DNA of 5,595 nucleotides from Rhodospirillales bacterium (GTDB lineage: Bacteria > Pseudomonadota > Alphaproteobacteria > Rhodospirillales > 2-02-FULL-58-16), in the NCBI GenBank assembly GCA_021775195.1, contig JAJFIG010000314.1, forward strand, positions 1 through 5,595. Reading direction: 5' to 3'. Below, piece by piece: positions 1 through 5,595 of this stretch. The notes below the pieces were generated by a model. It did no database searches. It saw only the letters and a program-made list of their open reading frames with translations, and had not been told where the DNA came from. The translations under genes were made by a program, and so were the position numbers. Within the stretch, counting starts at the first letter, position 1. Every line of letters begins with the position of its first letter.

Positions 1-24
1 CCTCCTCGATCTTTGCCGCGGGCC

Positions 25-52
25 TTGACGAGGGCGCCCGGCGCACTACCCT
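25..52 (+). promoter_or_regulatory. Putative promoter of rnpB
   Basis: A clear -35 hexamer TTGACG, within CTTGAC as favoured by alphaproteobacterial housekeeping sigma factors, lies at 25-30. After a 16-base spacer comes TACCCT (47-52), a weak -10 match. This predicts a start near 59-61, exactly where the RNase P RNA begins by its P1 stem. A better-looking TATACA at 53-58 is too far from the -35 (22 bases) and too close to the RNA start. The -35 and its position relative to the RNA 5' end are seen directly. The -10 choice is inference. Confidence 0.5.
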
Positions 53-60
53 TATACAAG

Positions 61-455
<395 letters not shown>

Positions 456-471
456 CACTCATCTTCTCTTA

Positions 472-631
472 ATACCAACCTGCATAAATAGATACCCATT
501 GTGATCGTGTTTCCCGCTCCCTCGGGGCGTCGGGAAGGCTTGACGATGTCCCCGCACCGCCCGCCCCTCCCCACCTGCCGAGGACGCGGTAAACACGATC
601 ACAATGGGTATCTATTTATGCAGGTTGGTAT
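472..631. repeat. Palindromic MITE-like element with perfect 41-bp inverted arms
   Basis: Bases 472-512 are the exact reverse complement of 591-631, 41 of 41. After one mismatch (513/590) pairing continues at 514-517/586-589, and after a small internal loop at 520-525/578-583. The whole unit could thus form a hairpin of about 51 pairs. The arms are AT-rich (15 of 41 bases G or C), whereas the central part is very GC-rich. No transposase or other credible gene lies inside. The outer arms end in ATA...TAT, so a TA target duplication (473-474 and 629-630) is possible but cannot be told from the palindrome itself. No other flanking direct repeat is visible. Perfect long arms suggest a recent or mobile insertion of MITE type. 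Alternatives are a species-specific interspersed palindrome or a structured RNA 3' end for rnpB. Family unknown. Confidence 0.75.
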
Positions 632-648
632 GAACCTGAACCCCCCTA

Positions 649-685
649 GAATCGCCTCTCGAATGCGAATCGAAAGCTCGATTCG
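649..685. promoter_or_regulatory. Cluster of three GANTC sites with a small hairpin
   Basis: GAATC occurs at 649-653 and 667-671, and GATTC at 680-684. GANTC is the target of the cell-cycle methyltransferase CcrM in many alphaproteobacteria, where methylation state can tune transcription through GcrA. The last two sites sit in the arms of an 8-bp inverted repeat (666-673/678-685, 4-base loop), so they are not independent occurrences. No T-run follows the hairpin, so it is not a terminator. Whether this organism has CcrM cannot be seen here. Confidence 0.3.
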
Positions 686-709
686 GGCAAAAACTACGGA
701 GCCCAAGCG

Positions 710-724
710 TTAACCATAATTCAA
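710..724 (+). promoter_or_regulatory. Possible CtrA binding site
   Basis: TTAACCATAATTCAA fits the CtrA pattern TTAA-N7-TTAA with a single mismatch (TCAA in the second half). CtrA is the alphaproteobacterial response regulator controlling cell-cycle and division genes, and the site lies upstream of a division operon. A further half-site TTAACC occurs at 866-871. In an AT-rich region such matches arise by chance, so this is only a candidate. Confidence 0.25.
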
Positions 725-888
725 GAATTCGCCAATAAAAGAACGTTTACAGAACATAAAATTGCCTGAATGCTTCACTTTAATTGGTGTCCACAATCCT
801 TTGGGATTACGAGCTAAATTTTCGGCACATCTAGTGTGGGCATCGGAATTCCCAGCAACACTTTGTTAACCCTAGTAAAACCATAGTA

Positions 889-923
889 TCCCATTGACGC
901 CCATAGTGTCCCATGGTATCCCA
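889..923 (-). promoter_or_regulatory. MraZ operator: four TGGGN boxes at 10-base spacing
   Basis: On the plus strand TCCCA occurs at 889-893, GCCCA at 899-903, TCCCA at 909-913 and TCCCA at 919-923. Read on the minus strand these are TGGGA, TGGGA, TGGGC and TGGGA, each separated by exactly 5 bases. One degraded copy flanks each side in the same phase (879-883 with CCA, 929-933 with CCA). MraZ of E. coli is known to bind direct TGGGN repeats with 5-base spacers ahead of its own gene. Phasing of one helical turn puts all boxes on one face of the DNA, as needed by a ring-shaped MraZ oligomer. The array lies 94 bases before the mraZ start, supporting autoregulation of the operon. The repeats are seen directly; binding by this MraZ is inference from the family. 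Confidence 0.8.
894..922 (+). promoter_or_regulatory. Putative mraZ operon promoter overlapping the operator
   Basis: TTGACG at 894-899 is a good -35 hexamer. A 17-base spacer leads to TATCCC at 917-922, a weak -10. Transcription would start near 929 and leave an mraZ leader of about 90 bases. Both hexamers lie inside the TGGGN array, so bound MraZ would block RNA polymerase. An alternative is TTGTTA (863-868) with TAGTAT (884-889), but its 15-base spacer is short. Confidence 0.35.
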
Positions 924-970
924 TTACAGTCCAAAATGCGTCCGTGGGGGGATGGCAATAAGGGGCATCT

Positions 971-988
971 CATCGGCAAAAGCCGGTG
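971..988 (+). promoter_or_regulatory. Leader hairpin before mraZ
   Basis: Bases 971-977 pair with 982-988 over 7 bp (one G-U) around an AAAA loop, inside the predicted 5' untranslated leader and 29 bases before the mraZ start codon. No U-run follows, so it is not an intrinsic terminator. It may stabilise the transcript or keep the start region open. The mraZ ribosome binding site is weak: only GCGGGGA at 1006-1012 offers purines at a suitable distance. Confidence 0.3.
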
Positions 989-1017
989 TGGGATGACAAG
1001 GGGTTGCGGGGACGAAT

Positions 1018-1491
1018 ATGACGCTGTTGGTCGGCAGGCACGTCAACAAGATAGACAAGAAGGGACGGGTCTCGGTTCCCAAGACATTCCGTGACGCGTT
1101 TCGTGCCCAGACCTTTTCTGGCCTTTATGCCTACCCGTTGTTCAAGGCTCCCGCCATCGAAGCCTGCGGCGAGGACTTCATGCGCCGGGTCAGCGAGAGC
1201 CTCGAGGACCTGGACATGTTTTCCGACGCCCAGGACGACCTCGCCGCTGTGATCCTGGAAAATGCCCATCCCCTGGCCTTCGATCCCGAGGGCCGTATCG
1301 TGCTTCCCTCGGAGCTTCTCAAGCACGCCGGTATCGACGGCCAGGTCATGTTCGTCGGCCGTGGCGCCCGCCTGCAGATCTGGGAGCCCGAGGCCTACGA
1401 GGCCAACCACCAGAAAGCATTCCAGCGCGCCCGCTCCAAGGGCGCCACCTTGCGCCTGCGCCCGCCCGGTCCCCGGGGCGAGGACTCCTGA
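1018..1491 (+). CDS. mraZ: Transcriptional regulator MraZ
   Basis: MraZ is a DNA-binding regulator, first gene of the dcw cluster, that controls its own operon. The 157-residue product, full length for the family, has two tandem SpoVT/AbrB-like domains. The first carries [10 protein letters not shown] (residues 12-21) and the second [10 protein letters not shown] (88-97). These are the paired D-x-x-G-R signatures by which MraZ subunits bind TGGGN boxes, and the phased boxes at 889-923 are the obvious target. [15 protein letters not shown] (113-127) closes the second domain. The C-terminal tail (about 140-157) is basic and Pro/Gly-rich. The protein is expected to form a ring-like oligomer in the cytoplasm. 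The ATG at 1018 is chosen because the conserved domain starts right after it; its Shine-Dalgarno is weak. The stop codon lies 2 bases before rsmH. Confidence 0.95.
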   Translation: MTLLVGRHVNKIDKKGRVSVPKTFRDAFRAQTFSGLYAYPLFKAPAIEACGEDFMRRVSESLEDLDMFSDAQDDLAAVILENAHPLAFDPEGRIVLPSELLKHAGIDGQVMFVGRGARLQIWEPEAYEANHQKAFQRARSKGATLRLRPPGPRGEDS

Positions 1492-1493
1492 TC

Positions 1494-2504
1494 ATGCCCG
1501 CATCCGCCCACGTCCCGGTCATGGTCCGCGAAGTTGTCGAGGCCCTGGCCCCCCGTGACGGCGCCATCTACGTCGACGCCACCTTCGGTGCCGGCGGCTA
1601 TTCCAAGGCCGTCCTCGATGCCGCCGGATGCCGGGTCTGGGGGATCGACCGCGATCCCGACGCGGCGGCCCGTGGCACCCGCATGGGCGACCGCTATCCG
1701 GGACGGCTCACGGTTCTCCAGGGTTGTTACGGCGACATGGTCCGCCTCCTCGGCGACGCCGGCGTCGACCGGGTCGACGGTGTCGCCATGGACCTCGGCG
1801 TCTCTTCGCCGCAGATCGACGACCCGGAGCGCGGGTTTTCCTTCCGCGCCGACGGTCCTCTCGACATGCGCATGTCGCGGGAAGGGAGTAGCGCCGCCGA
1901 CGTCGTCAACGGCATGGGCGAAGGCGATCTCGCCGACCTTATCTATGAACTGGGCGAGGAGCGCCGTTCGCGCCGCATCGCCCACGCCATCGTCGAAGCC
2001 CGGGAACAGGCACCCATCACCCGCACCGGCCAGTTTGCCGATATCGTGCGCCGGGTCGTTCCCCGGTCCCGCGACGGCATCGATCCCGCCACCCGCACCT
2101 TTCAGGCGCTGCGCATTTTCGTCAACGACGAGCAGGGCGAACTCGACCGCGGCCTGTCGGCGGCGGAAACCCTGTTGGCTCCCGGCGGCCGTTTCGCGGT
2201 TGTCTCCTTTCATTCCCTCGAGGATCGCAAGGTCAAGACGTTCATGAGCCAACGGAGCGGCGCCGCGCCCCGGCCATCACGCCACCAGCCCGATCCCGGC
2301 CCGGCCCCTGCGCCCAGTTTCCGCCTGCTGCGCCGTGGCGCCGCCAAGCCGTCGGCCGATGAGATCATCGCCAATCCCCGCTCCCGTTCGGCGCGCCTGC
2401 GCGCCGCGGAGCGTACCGCCGCCCCGCCCTGGCCCGGCCCGGTTCTGGGTCGGAGCGGCACCGTCAATCAGGGGGCAGATAACACCCAAGGAGGGCAGCC
2501 GTGA
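1494..2504 (+). CDS. rsmH: 16S rRNA (cytosine(1402)-N(4))-methyltransferase RsmH
   Basis: RsmH (MraW) uses S-adenosylmethionine to methylate N4 of C1402 in the decoding centre of 16S rRNA, a cytoplasmic step in 30S subunit maturation. The 336 residues show the family's motifs in order: HVPVM at 6-10, the SAM-binding loop [11 protein letters not shown] (27-37), GIDRDP (50-55), [11 protein letters not shown] (99-109), GPLDMRM (121-127), [15 protein letters not shown] (199-213), SFHSLEDR (238-245) and [14 protein letters not shown] (294-307). The insert between 155 and 195 is the usual helical domain. The protein is somewhat longer than E. coli RsmH (313) because of a roughly 29-residue Pro/Gly-rich tail after the last conserved block. 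GAGGA at 1480-1484, 9 bases before the ATG, is a good ribosome binding site inside the end of mraZ. The stop overlaps the ftsL start. Confidence 0.97.
   Translation: MPASAHVPVMVREVVEALAPRDGAIYVDATFGAGGYSKAVLDAAGCRVWGIDRDPDAAARGTRMGDRYPGRLTVLQGCYGDMVRLLGDAGVDRVDGVAMDLGVSSPQIDDPERGFSFRADGPLDMRMSREGSSAADVVNGMGEGDLADLIYELGEERRSRRIAHAIVEAREQAPITRTGQFADIVRRVVPRSRDGIDPATRTFQALRIFVNDEQGELDRGLSAAETLLAPGGRFAVVSFHSLEDRKVKTFMSQRSGAAPRPSRHQPDPGPAPAPSFRLLRRGAAKPSADEIIANPRSRSARLRAAERTAAPPWPGPVLGRSGTVNQGADNTQGGQP
2488..2495 (+). promoter_or_regulatory. Strong ribosome binding site of ftsL
   Basis: AAGGAGGG is a near-perfect Shine-Dalgarno sequence inside the 3' end of rsmH. It is 8 bases before the ATG at 2504 but only 5 before the in-frame GTG at 2501, so it favours the ATG. 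It is the strongest ribosome binding site in the window. Confidence 0.7.
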
Positions 2505-2869
2505 TGCGGCAGACGACGTTCCTTTTCATCCTTCTCGCCGCGGTGTTGAGTCTTGCTCTGTTCACGCTCAAGTACGAGGTTCAGGGCCTCGAGCAGGAAT
2601 TCGTCCAGTTGAACCGGTCCATTACCGCCGACCGCCAGGCCATCCATGTGCTCGAGGCGGAATGGAGCCACCTCAATGATCTTCCCCGACTGCGGGGCCT
2701 CGCGAGCCGGTATCTGGATCTGGAACAGGTCCAGCCCGAGCAATTCGCCACCCTTGCCGACCTGCCTCTGCCCTCGGCCCAGCCCGAGGGGATTGGTGAG
2801 GTGGCGTTTGCCGATACGCAAAAGCAGCCGACCACGACTCCATTGGCCGACAGAAAGGAAAGCCGGTGA
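2504..2869 (+). CDS. ftsL: Cell division protein FtsL
   Basis: FtsL is a small bitopic inner-membrane protein that forms a coiled-coil complex with FtsB and FtsQ and helps activate FtsW-FtsI at the septum. The 121-residue product has a very short cytoplasmic start, one membrane helix (about residues 5-22, FLFILLAAVLSLALF), then a periplasmic helix rich in heptad-like hydrophobics (about 24-58). Next comes LNDLPRLRGLASRYLDLE (57-74), a stretch typical of alphaproteobacterial FtsL. The tail after 85 is Pro/Gln-rich and probably disordered. I prefer the ATG at 2504, which shares one base with the rsmH stop (TGATG). A GTG at 2501 would add one residue. The end overlaps ftsI by 4 bases. FtsL diverges fast, so the identification rests on topology, the conserved stretch and position between rsmH and ftsI. 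Confidence 0.92.
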   Translation: MRQTTFLFILLAAVLSLALFTLKYEVQGLEQEFVQLNRSITADRQAIHVLEAEWSHLNDLPRLRGLASRYLDLEQVQPEQFATLADLPLPSAQPEGIGEVAFADTQKQPTTTPLADRKESR

Positions 2870-4611
2870 ACGATCAGAAAGATCCCCGCGCCGTTCCGGC
2901 GGAGCCGCGCCGCTTGCGCCATGTTCGCCTGGAAGGGGTCCGAAAACAGGCCCTGGAGACCGGGCGCAATCGCCTGCTGGTCACAGGCGTCGTCTTTGCA
3001 TTGGCGTTCACGGTGATCGCCGGGCGTCTCGTCGGCCTCACGGTTCTCGACCCGGGTGGTGAGCCGGCCATTGCCCGCACGATCCAGGAACCGCCGGTGG
3101 ATCGGGCCGATATTCTTGACCGTAACGGCGTCATTCTGGCCACCAGCCTGCCGACCGCATCCCTTTACGCCGATCCCCGCGACATCGCCGATGCCGAGGA
3201 TGTCGCCGACAGGCTTGTCCGGGTCCTGCCCGAACTGAAGCATTCTCTGGTTGTCGCCAAGCTGCGGGCGAAAAACCGTTTCGTCTGGATCAAGCGCAAT
3301 CTGACGCCGAAGCAGCAGTATGCGGTCAACCGGCTCGGTCTTCCCGGATTGTTCTTCCAGCCCACGGCGCGCCGCGCCTATCCCCACGGCCGCTCGGCGG
3401 CTCACATCCTTGGCCTCACCGATGTTGATGGCCATGGCATTGCCGGTATCGAACAGCAGTTCGACGGGTTGCTGCGCGGTGGCGACTCGCTGCGGCTCTC
3501 CATCGACGTCCGTGTTCAGGCCGTTCTGCGCGAGGAACTGCTATCCGCCATGCGGGAATTCAGCGCCGTCGGCGCCGCCGGCGTGGTCCTCGACGCCAAC
3601 AGCGGCGAAACCCTGGCCATGGTATCGCTCCCCGACTTCGACCCCAACCGTCCCTTCACCGCCCGCGGCCGGGCCGGCTTCAACCGGGCCACCAAGGGCG
3701 TTTACGAGATGGGTTCCACCTTCAAGCTCTTCACCACGGCCATGGCCCTGGACAGTGGTACGGTCAACCTTCGCGACCGATACGATGCCACCAAGCCTCT
3801 CCGCGTGTCGCGCTTCACGATCGCCGACTACCACGGCAAGAATCGCTGGCTGTCGGTGCCCGAGATTCTGGTTTATTCCTCCAACATCGGGGCCGCCCGG
3901 ATGGCCTTGGATGTGGGCACCCGGGACCAGCGCGCTTACCTTCGCGGACTCGGCTTGTTGCGCCCGGCCGTGATCGAACTGCCCGAGGTCGCCACACCCT
4001 TGATGCCGGCGCGCTGGCGCAACATCAACACCATGACCATCGCCTACGGTCACGGCATTGCCGTCACCCCCGTACAAGTCACCGATGCGGTCGCCACCCT
4101 CGTCAACGGTGGTATCCGTCATCCGGCGACGGTCCTCAAGCGTTCACCCGCCGACCGTGGCCGGGGCCAGCGGGTGCTTTCGGCCCGGACCTCCGAGCAG
4201 ATGCGTCGCCTCATGCGTTTGGTGGTGCGCCGGGGAACCGGCCGCAAGGCCGAAACGCCGGGCTACCGCATCGGCGGCAAAACCGGCACGGCCGAAAAAC
4301 AGAGCGGCGGCCAGTACCGCACCGACGCCCTGGTATCGTCCTTCGTCGGCGCCTTTCCCATGGACCGGCCCCGCTATGTGGTGATGGCGTTGCTGGACGA
4401 ACCCCGCGGTATCGCCCGCACCAACGACTACGCCACCGGCGGATGGGTCGCGGCGCCCCTGGTCGGGCGCGTGGTTAGGCGCATGGCTCCTCTAGTCGGT
4501 ATCCCGCCGGCGGTCGACGACGAGGAGCCCCTGCTGCCTGGGCGATCCATGCTCGCATCCCTCAACACGGCGCCGGCGAAAGCCAGGGGACGGCGCCTTG
4601 CGGCTCATTGA
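2866..4611 (+). CDS. ftsI: Septal peptidoglycan transpeptidase FtsI (PBP3)
   Basis: FtsI is the class B penicillin-binding protein that cross-links peptidoglycan at the division septum, working with FtsW and recruited through FtsQLB. In the 581 residues an Arg-rich cytoplasmic start is followed by one membrane helix (about 37-58). The periplasmic dimerisation domain begins with VDRADILDRNGVILATS (78-94). The transpeptidase domain follows from about 235, with the catalytic SxxK as STFK (Ser284, Lys287), SxN as SSN (338-340) and KTGT (472-475). All three active-site motifs are intact, so it should be beta-lactam sensitive. No PASTA domain is present, as expected in Gram-negatives. The start is GTG at 2866, overlapping the ftsL stop as GTGA, with AAGGAA (2855-2860) 5 bases upstream; both point to translational coupling. 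The C-terminal end overlaps murE. Confidence 0.97.
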   Translation: MNDQKDPRAVPAEPRRLRHVRLEGVRKQALETGRNRLLVTGVVFALAFTVIAGRLVGLTVLDPGGEPAIARTIQEPPVDRADILDRNGVILATSLPTASLYADPRDIADAEDVADRLVRVLPELKHSLVVAKLRAKNRFVWIKRNLTPKQQYAVNRLGLPGLFFQPTARRAYPHGRSAAHILGLTDVDGHGIAGIEQQFDGLLRGGDSLRLSIDVRVQAVLREELLSAMREFSAVGAAGVVLDANSGETLAMVSLPDFDPNRPFTARGRAGFNRATKGVYEMGSTFKLFTTAMALDSGTVNLRDRYDATKPLRVSRFTIADYHGKNRWLSVPEILVYSSNIGAARMALDVGTRDQRAYLRGLGLLRPAVIELPEVATPLMPARWRNINTMTIAYGHGIAVTPVQVTDAVATLVNGGIRHPATVLKRSPADRGRGQRVLSARTSEQMRRLMRLVVRRGTGRKAETPGYRIGGKTGTAEKQSGGQYRTDALVSSFVGAFPMDRPRYVVMALLDEPRGIARTNDYATGGWVAAPLVGRVVRRMAPLVGIPPAVDDEEPLLPGRSMLASLNTAPAKARGRRLAAH

Positions 4612-5595
4612 CCTGCTGGATGGAGACCTAGCCCAGGTGGTGTACGGAACAAGCAACGAGGCCATGGAGATTGCCGGGCTCACCTGTGATTCACGTCAGG
4701 TGGAGGCCGGTTACCTGTTTGCTGCCCTGCCCGGAACTGCCGCCGACGGGCGGGCCTTCATCCCCGATGCCCTGAGCCGGGGCGCGCTGGCCGTGCTGGC
4801 GCCGCCTGGAACCGAATTCGAGAAGCCGGACCTTCCGGTCCCCCTGCTCATCGATGACAATCCGCGCCGCCGCTATGCCCTCATGGCGGCACGGTTCTTT
4901 CCGGGGCAGCCGGATACGGTGGCCGCCGTTACCGGCACCAACGGCAAGACCTCGGTGGTCTTTTTCCTGCGCCAGATCTGGGGCCGCCTCGGCCGTTCCG
5001 CGGCCAGCCTCGGCACTCTGGGTGTTGCCGGCCCTGGTATCGAGACGACCGGCAGCCTGACCACGCCGGACCCCGTCGACCTGCACCGGACGCTCGCCGA
5101 CCTCCACCGGCGCGGCGCCGCCTGTCTGGCCATGGAAGCCTCCAGCCACGGTCTCGCCCAGTATCGCCTCGACGGCATCCGGGTCACCGCCGCCGCCTTC
5201 ACCAACCTGTCCCGCGATCACCTGGACTATCACGGCTCCATGGACGCCTATCTGGACTCCAAACTGCGCCTGTTCTCGGCCGTGATGGAACCCGGCGGAT
5301 GCGCGGTGCTGAACGCCGACGACGCCTCCTTCGAAAAAGTGGCCGCGGTCTGCCGTTCCCGCGGTCACAGGATCATGACCTATGGCGCCTCCGGCGCCGA
5401 CGTCCGCCTCGAGGCGGCCGAGCCCCTAGCCGACGGCCAGCGCCTCGACATCCGCGTCGCCGGGCGCGCCCATACCCTGACCCTGCCCCTCGTCGGCGGC
5501 TTCCAGGCCGCCAACGCGCTCTGTGCCCTGGCTCTGGCAATCGCCGGTGGCGAGGATGCCGAGGCGGCGGTGGCGGCGGCGGAAATCCTCGCAGG
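4598..5595 (+). CDS. murE: UDP-MurNAc-tripeptide synthetase MurE (3' end missing)
   Basis: MurE is the cytoplasmic ATP-dependent ligase that adds the third amino acid (meso-diaminopimelate in most Gram-negatives) to UDP-MurNAc-L-Ala-D-Glu. The visible 332 residues cover the N-terminal UDP-substrate domain, with LTCDSRQV at 28-35, and most of the central Mur ligase domain. That domain shows the ATP loop TGTNGKTS (112-119), LTTPD (154-158), EASSHGL (180-186), FTNLSRDHLDYHG (201-213) and SKLRLF (221-226), whose lysine 222 fits the carbamylated lysine of the family. The window ends before the C-terminal domain and its DNPR specificity motif, about two thirds through a usual length near 490. The start is TTG at 4598, chosen because AGGGGA (4585-4590) lies 7 bases upstream and MRLIDLL matches the usual MurE beginning. 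No ATG fits: the first in-frame one (Met23) would remove part of the conserved start. It overlaps ftsI by 14 bases. Confidence 0.93.
   Translation, partial: MRLIDLLDGDLAQVVYGTSNEAMEIAGLTCDSRQVEAGYLFAALPGTAADGRAFIPDALSRGALAVLAPPGTEFEKPDLPVPLLIDDNPRRRYALMAARFFPGQPDTVAAVTGTNGKTSVVFFLRQIWGRLGRSAASLGTLGVAGPGIETTGSLTTPDPVDLHRTLADLHRRGAACLAMEASSHGLAQYRLDGIRVTAAAFTNLSRDHLDYHGSMDAYLDSKLRLFSAVMEPGGCAVLNADDASFEKVAAVCRSRGHRIMTYGASGADVRLEAAEPLADGQRLDIRVAGRAHTLTLPLVGGFQAANALCALALAIAGGEDAEAAVAAAEILA

Larger units (their letters stand above)
632..1017. other. Gene-free AT-rich control region upstream of the dcw operon
   Basis: This stretch of about 385 bases has no credible gene on either strand. Its composition differs sharply from the flanks: 711-780 has 22 G/C in 70 bases, while the genes downstream are strongly GC-rich. 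AT-rich, non-coding sequence before a major operon is typical of promoter DNA. It holds three GANTC sites (649-684), a small hairpin (666-685), a possible CtrA site (710-724), the TGGGN array (889-923), a putative promoter (894-922) and a leader hairpin (971-988). Isolated TGGG boxes also occur at 802-806 and 837-841 (plus strand), 850-854 (minus strand) and 989-993 (plus strand). They are not in regular spacing with the main array. Confidence 0.7.

Noticed and set aside
472..631. Inverted repeat considered as part of a CRISPR array or complete insertion sequence
   Set aside because: There are only two copies, in inverted orientation, with no spacers. The 78-base centre cannot hold a transposase.
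666..685. Hairpin considered as an intrinsic terminator
   Set aside because: The 8-bp stem is followed by GGCAAAAAC on the plus strand and by no T-run on the minus strand.
501..713. Plus-strand open frame of 70 codons through the palindrome
   Set aside because: It runs through the inverted repeat arm and loop, has no ribosome binding site and no recognisable protein character.
787..796. Possible DnaA box (TGTCCACAAT)
   Set aside because: It is a single imperfect match to TTATCCACA, without further boxes or origin-type neighbours.
894..1094. Plus-strand open frame overlapping the mraZ start
   Set aside because: It reads through the TGGGN array and out of frame into mraZ, and its protein resembles nothing known.
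1395..2252. Long minus-strand open frame of 285 codons opposite rsmH
   Set aside because: It is a GC-driven antisense shadow. The plus-strand frame carries all RsmH motifs. Similar shadows opposite ftsL/ftsI (2581-3435), ftsI (3541-4122) and murE (4691-5368) were rejected for the same reason.

Overview
The window reads as chromosomal DNA of an alphaproteobacterium, most likely a member of the Rhodospirillales (Magnetospirillum/Rhodospirillum-like). The reasons are the GC-rich coding sequence with C/G-ending codons, the gene order mraZ-rsmH-ftsL-ftsI-murE, the alphaproteobacterial character of the short FtsL and the MraZ, and a type A RNase P RNA. The genus is inferred from protein style and was not searched.

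Layout. Positions 25-52 hold a likely promoter, and 61-455 the complete RNase P RNA gene (rnpB). From 472 to 631 there is a palindromic element with perfect 41-bp inverted arms and a GC-rich centre, starting 16 bases after the rnpB 3' end. From 632 to 1017 lies an AT-rich gene-free stretch that acts as the control region of the division and cell wall (dcw) cluster. It contains a cluster of GANTC sites, a possible CtrA site, and a striking run of four TGGGN boxes spaced exactly 10 bases apart on the minus strand (the MraZ operator). A weak promoter overlaps these boxes, and a leader hairpin lies just before mraZ.

From 1018 to the right edge there are five tightly packed plus-strand genes. They are mraZ (regulator of the cluster), rsmH (16S rRNA m4C1402 methyltransferase), ftsL (divisome membrane scaffold), ftsI (septal peptidoglycan transpeptidase, PBP3) and murE (UDP-MurNAc-tripeptide synthetase, cut by the window end). 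mraZ and rsmH are 2 bases apart and every later junction overlaps. The last two genes use GTG and TTG starts. This points to one translationally coupled operon that links peptidoglycan precursor synthesis to septum building, with MraZ probably controlling its own operon.

The protein-coding part is ordinary, conserved housekeeping DNA. I see no sign of a new multi-gene system. The parts worth attention are non-coding: the palindromic element behind rnpB and the precisely phased operator array in front of mraZ.
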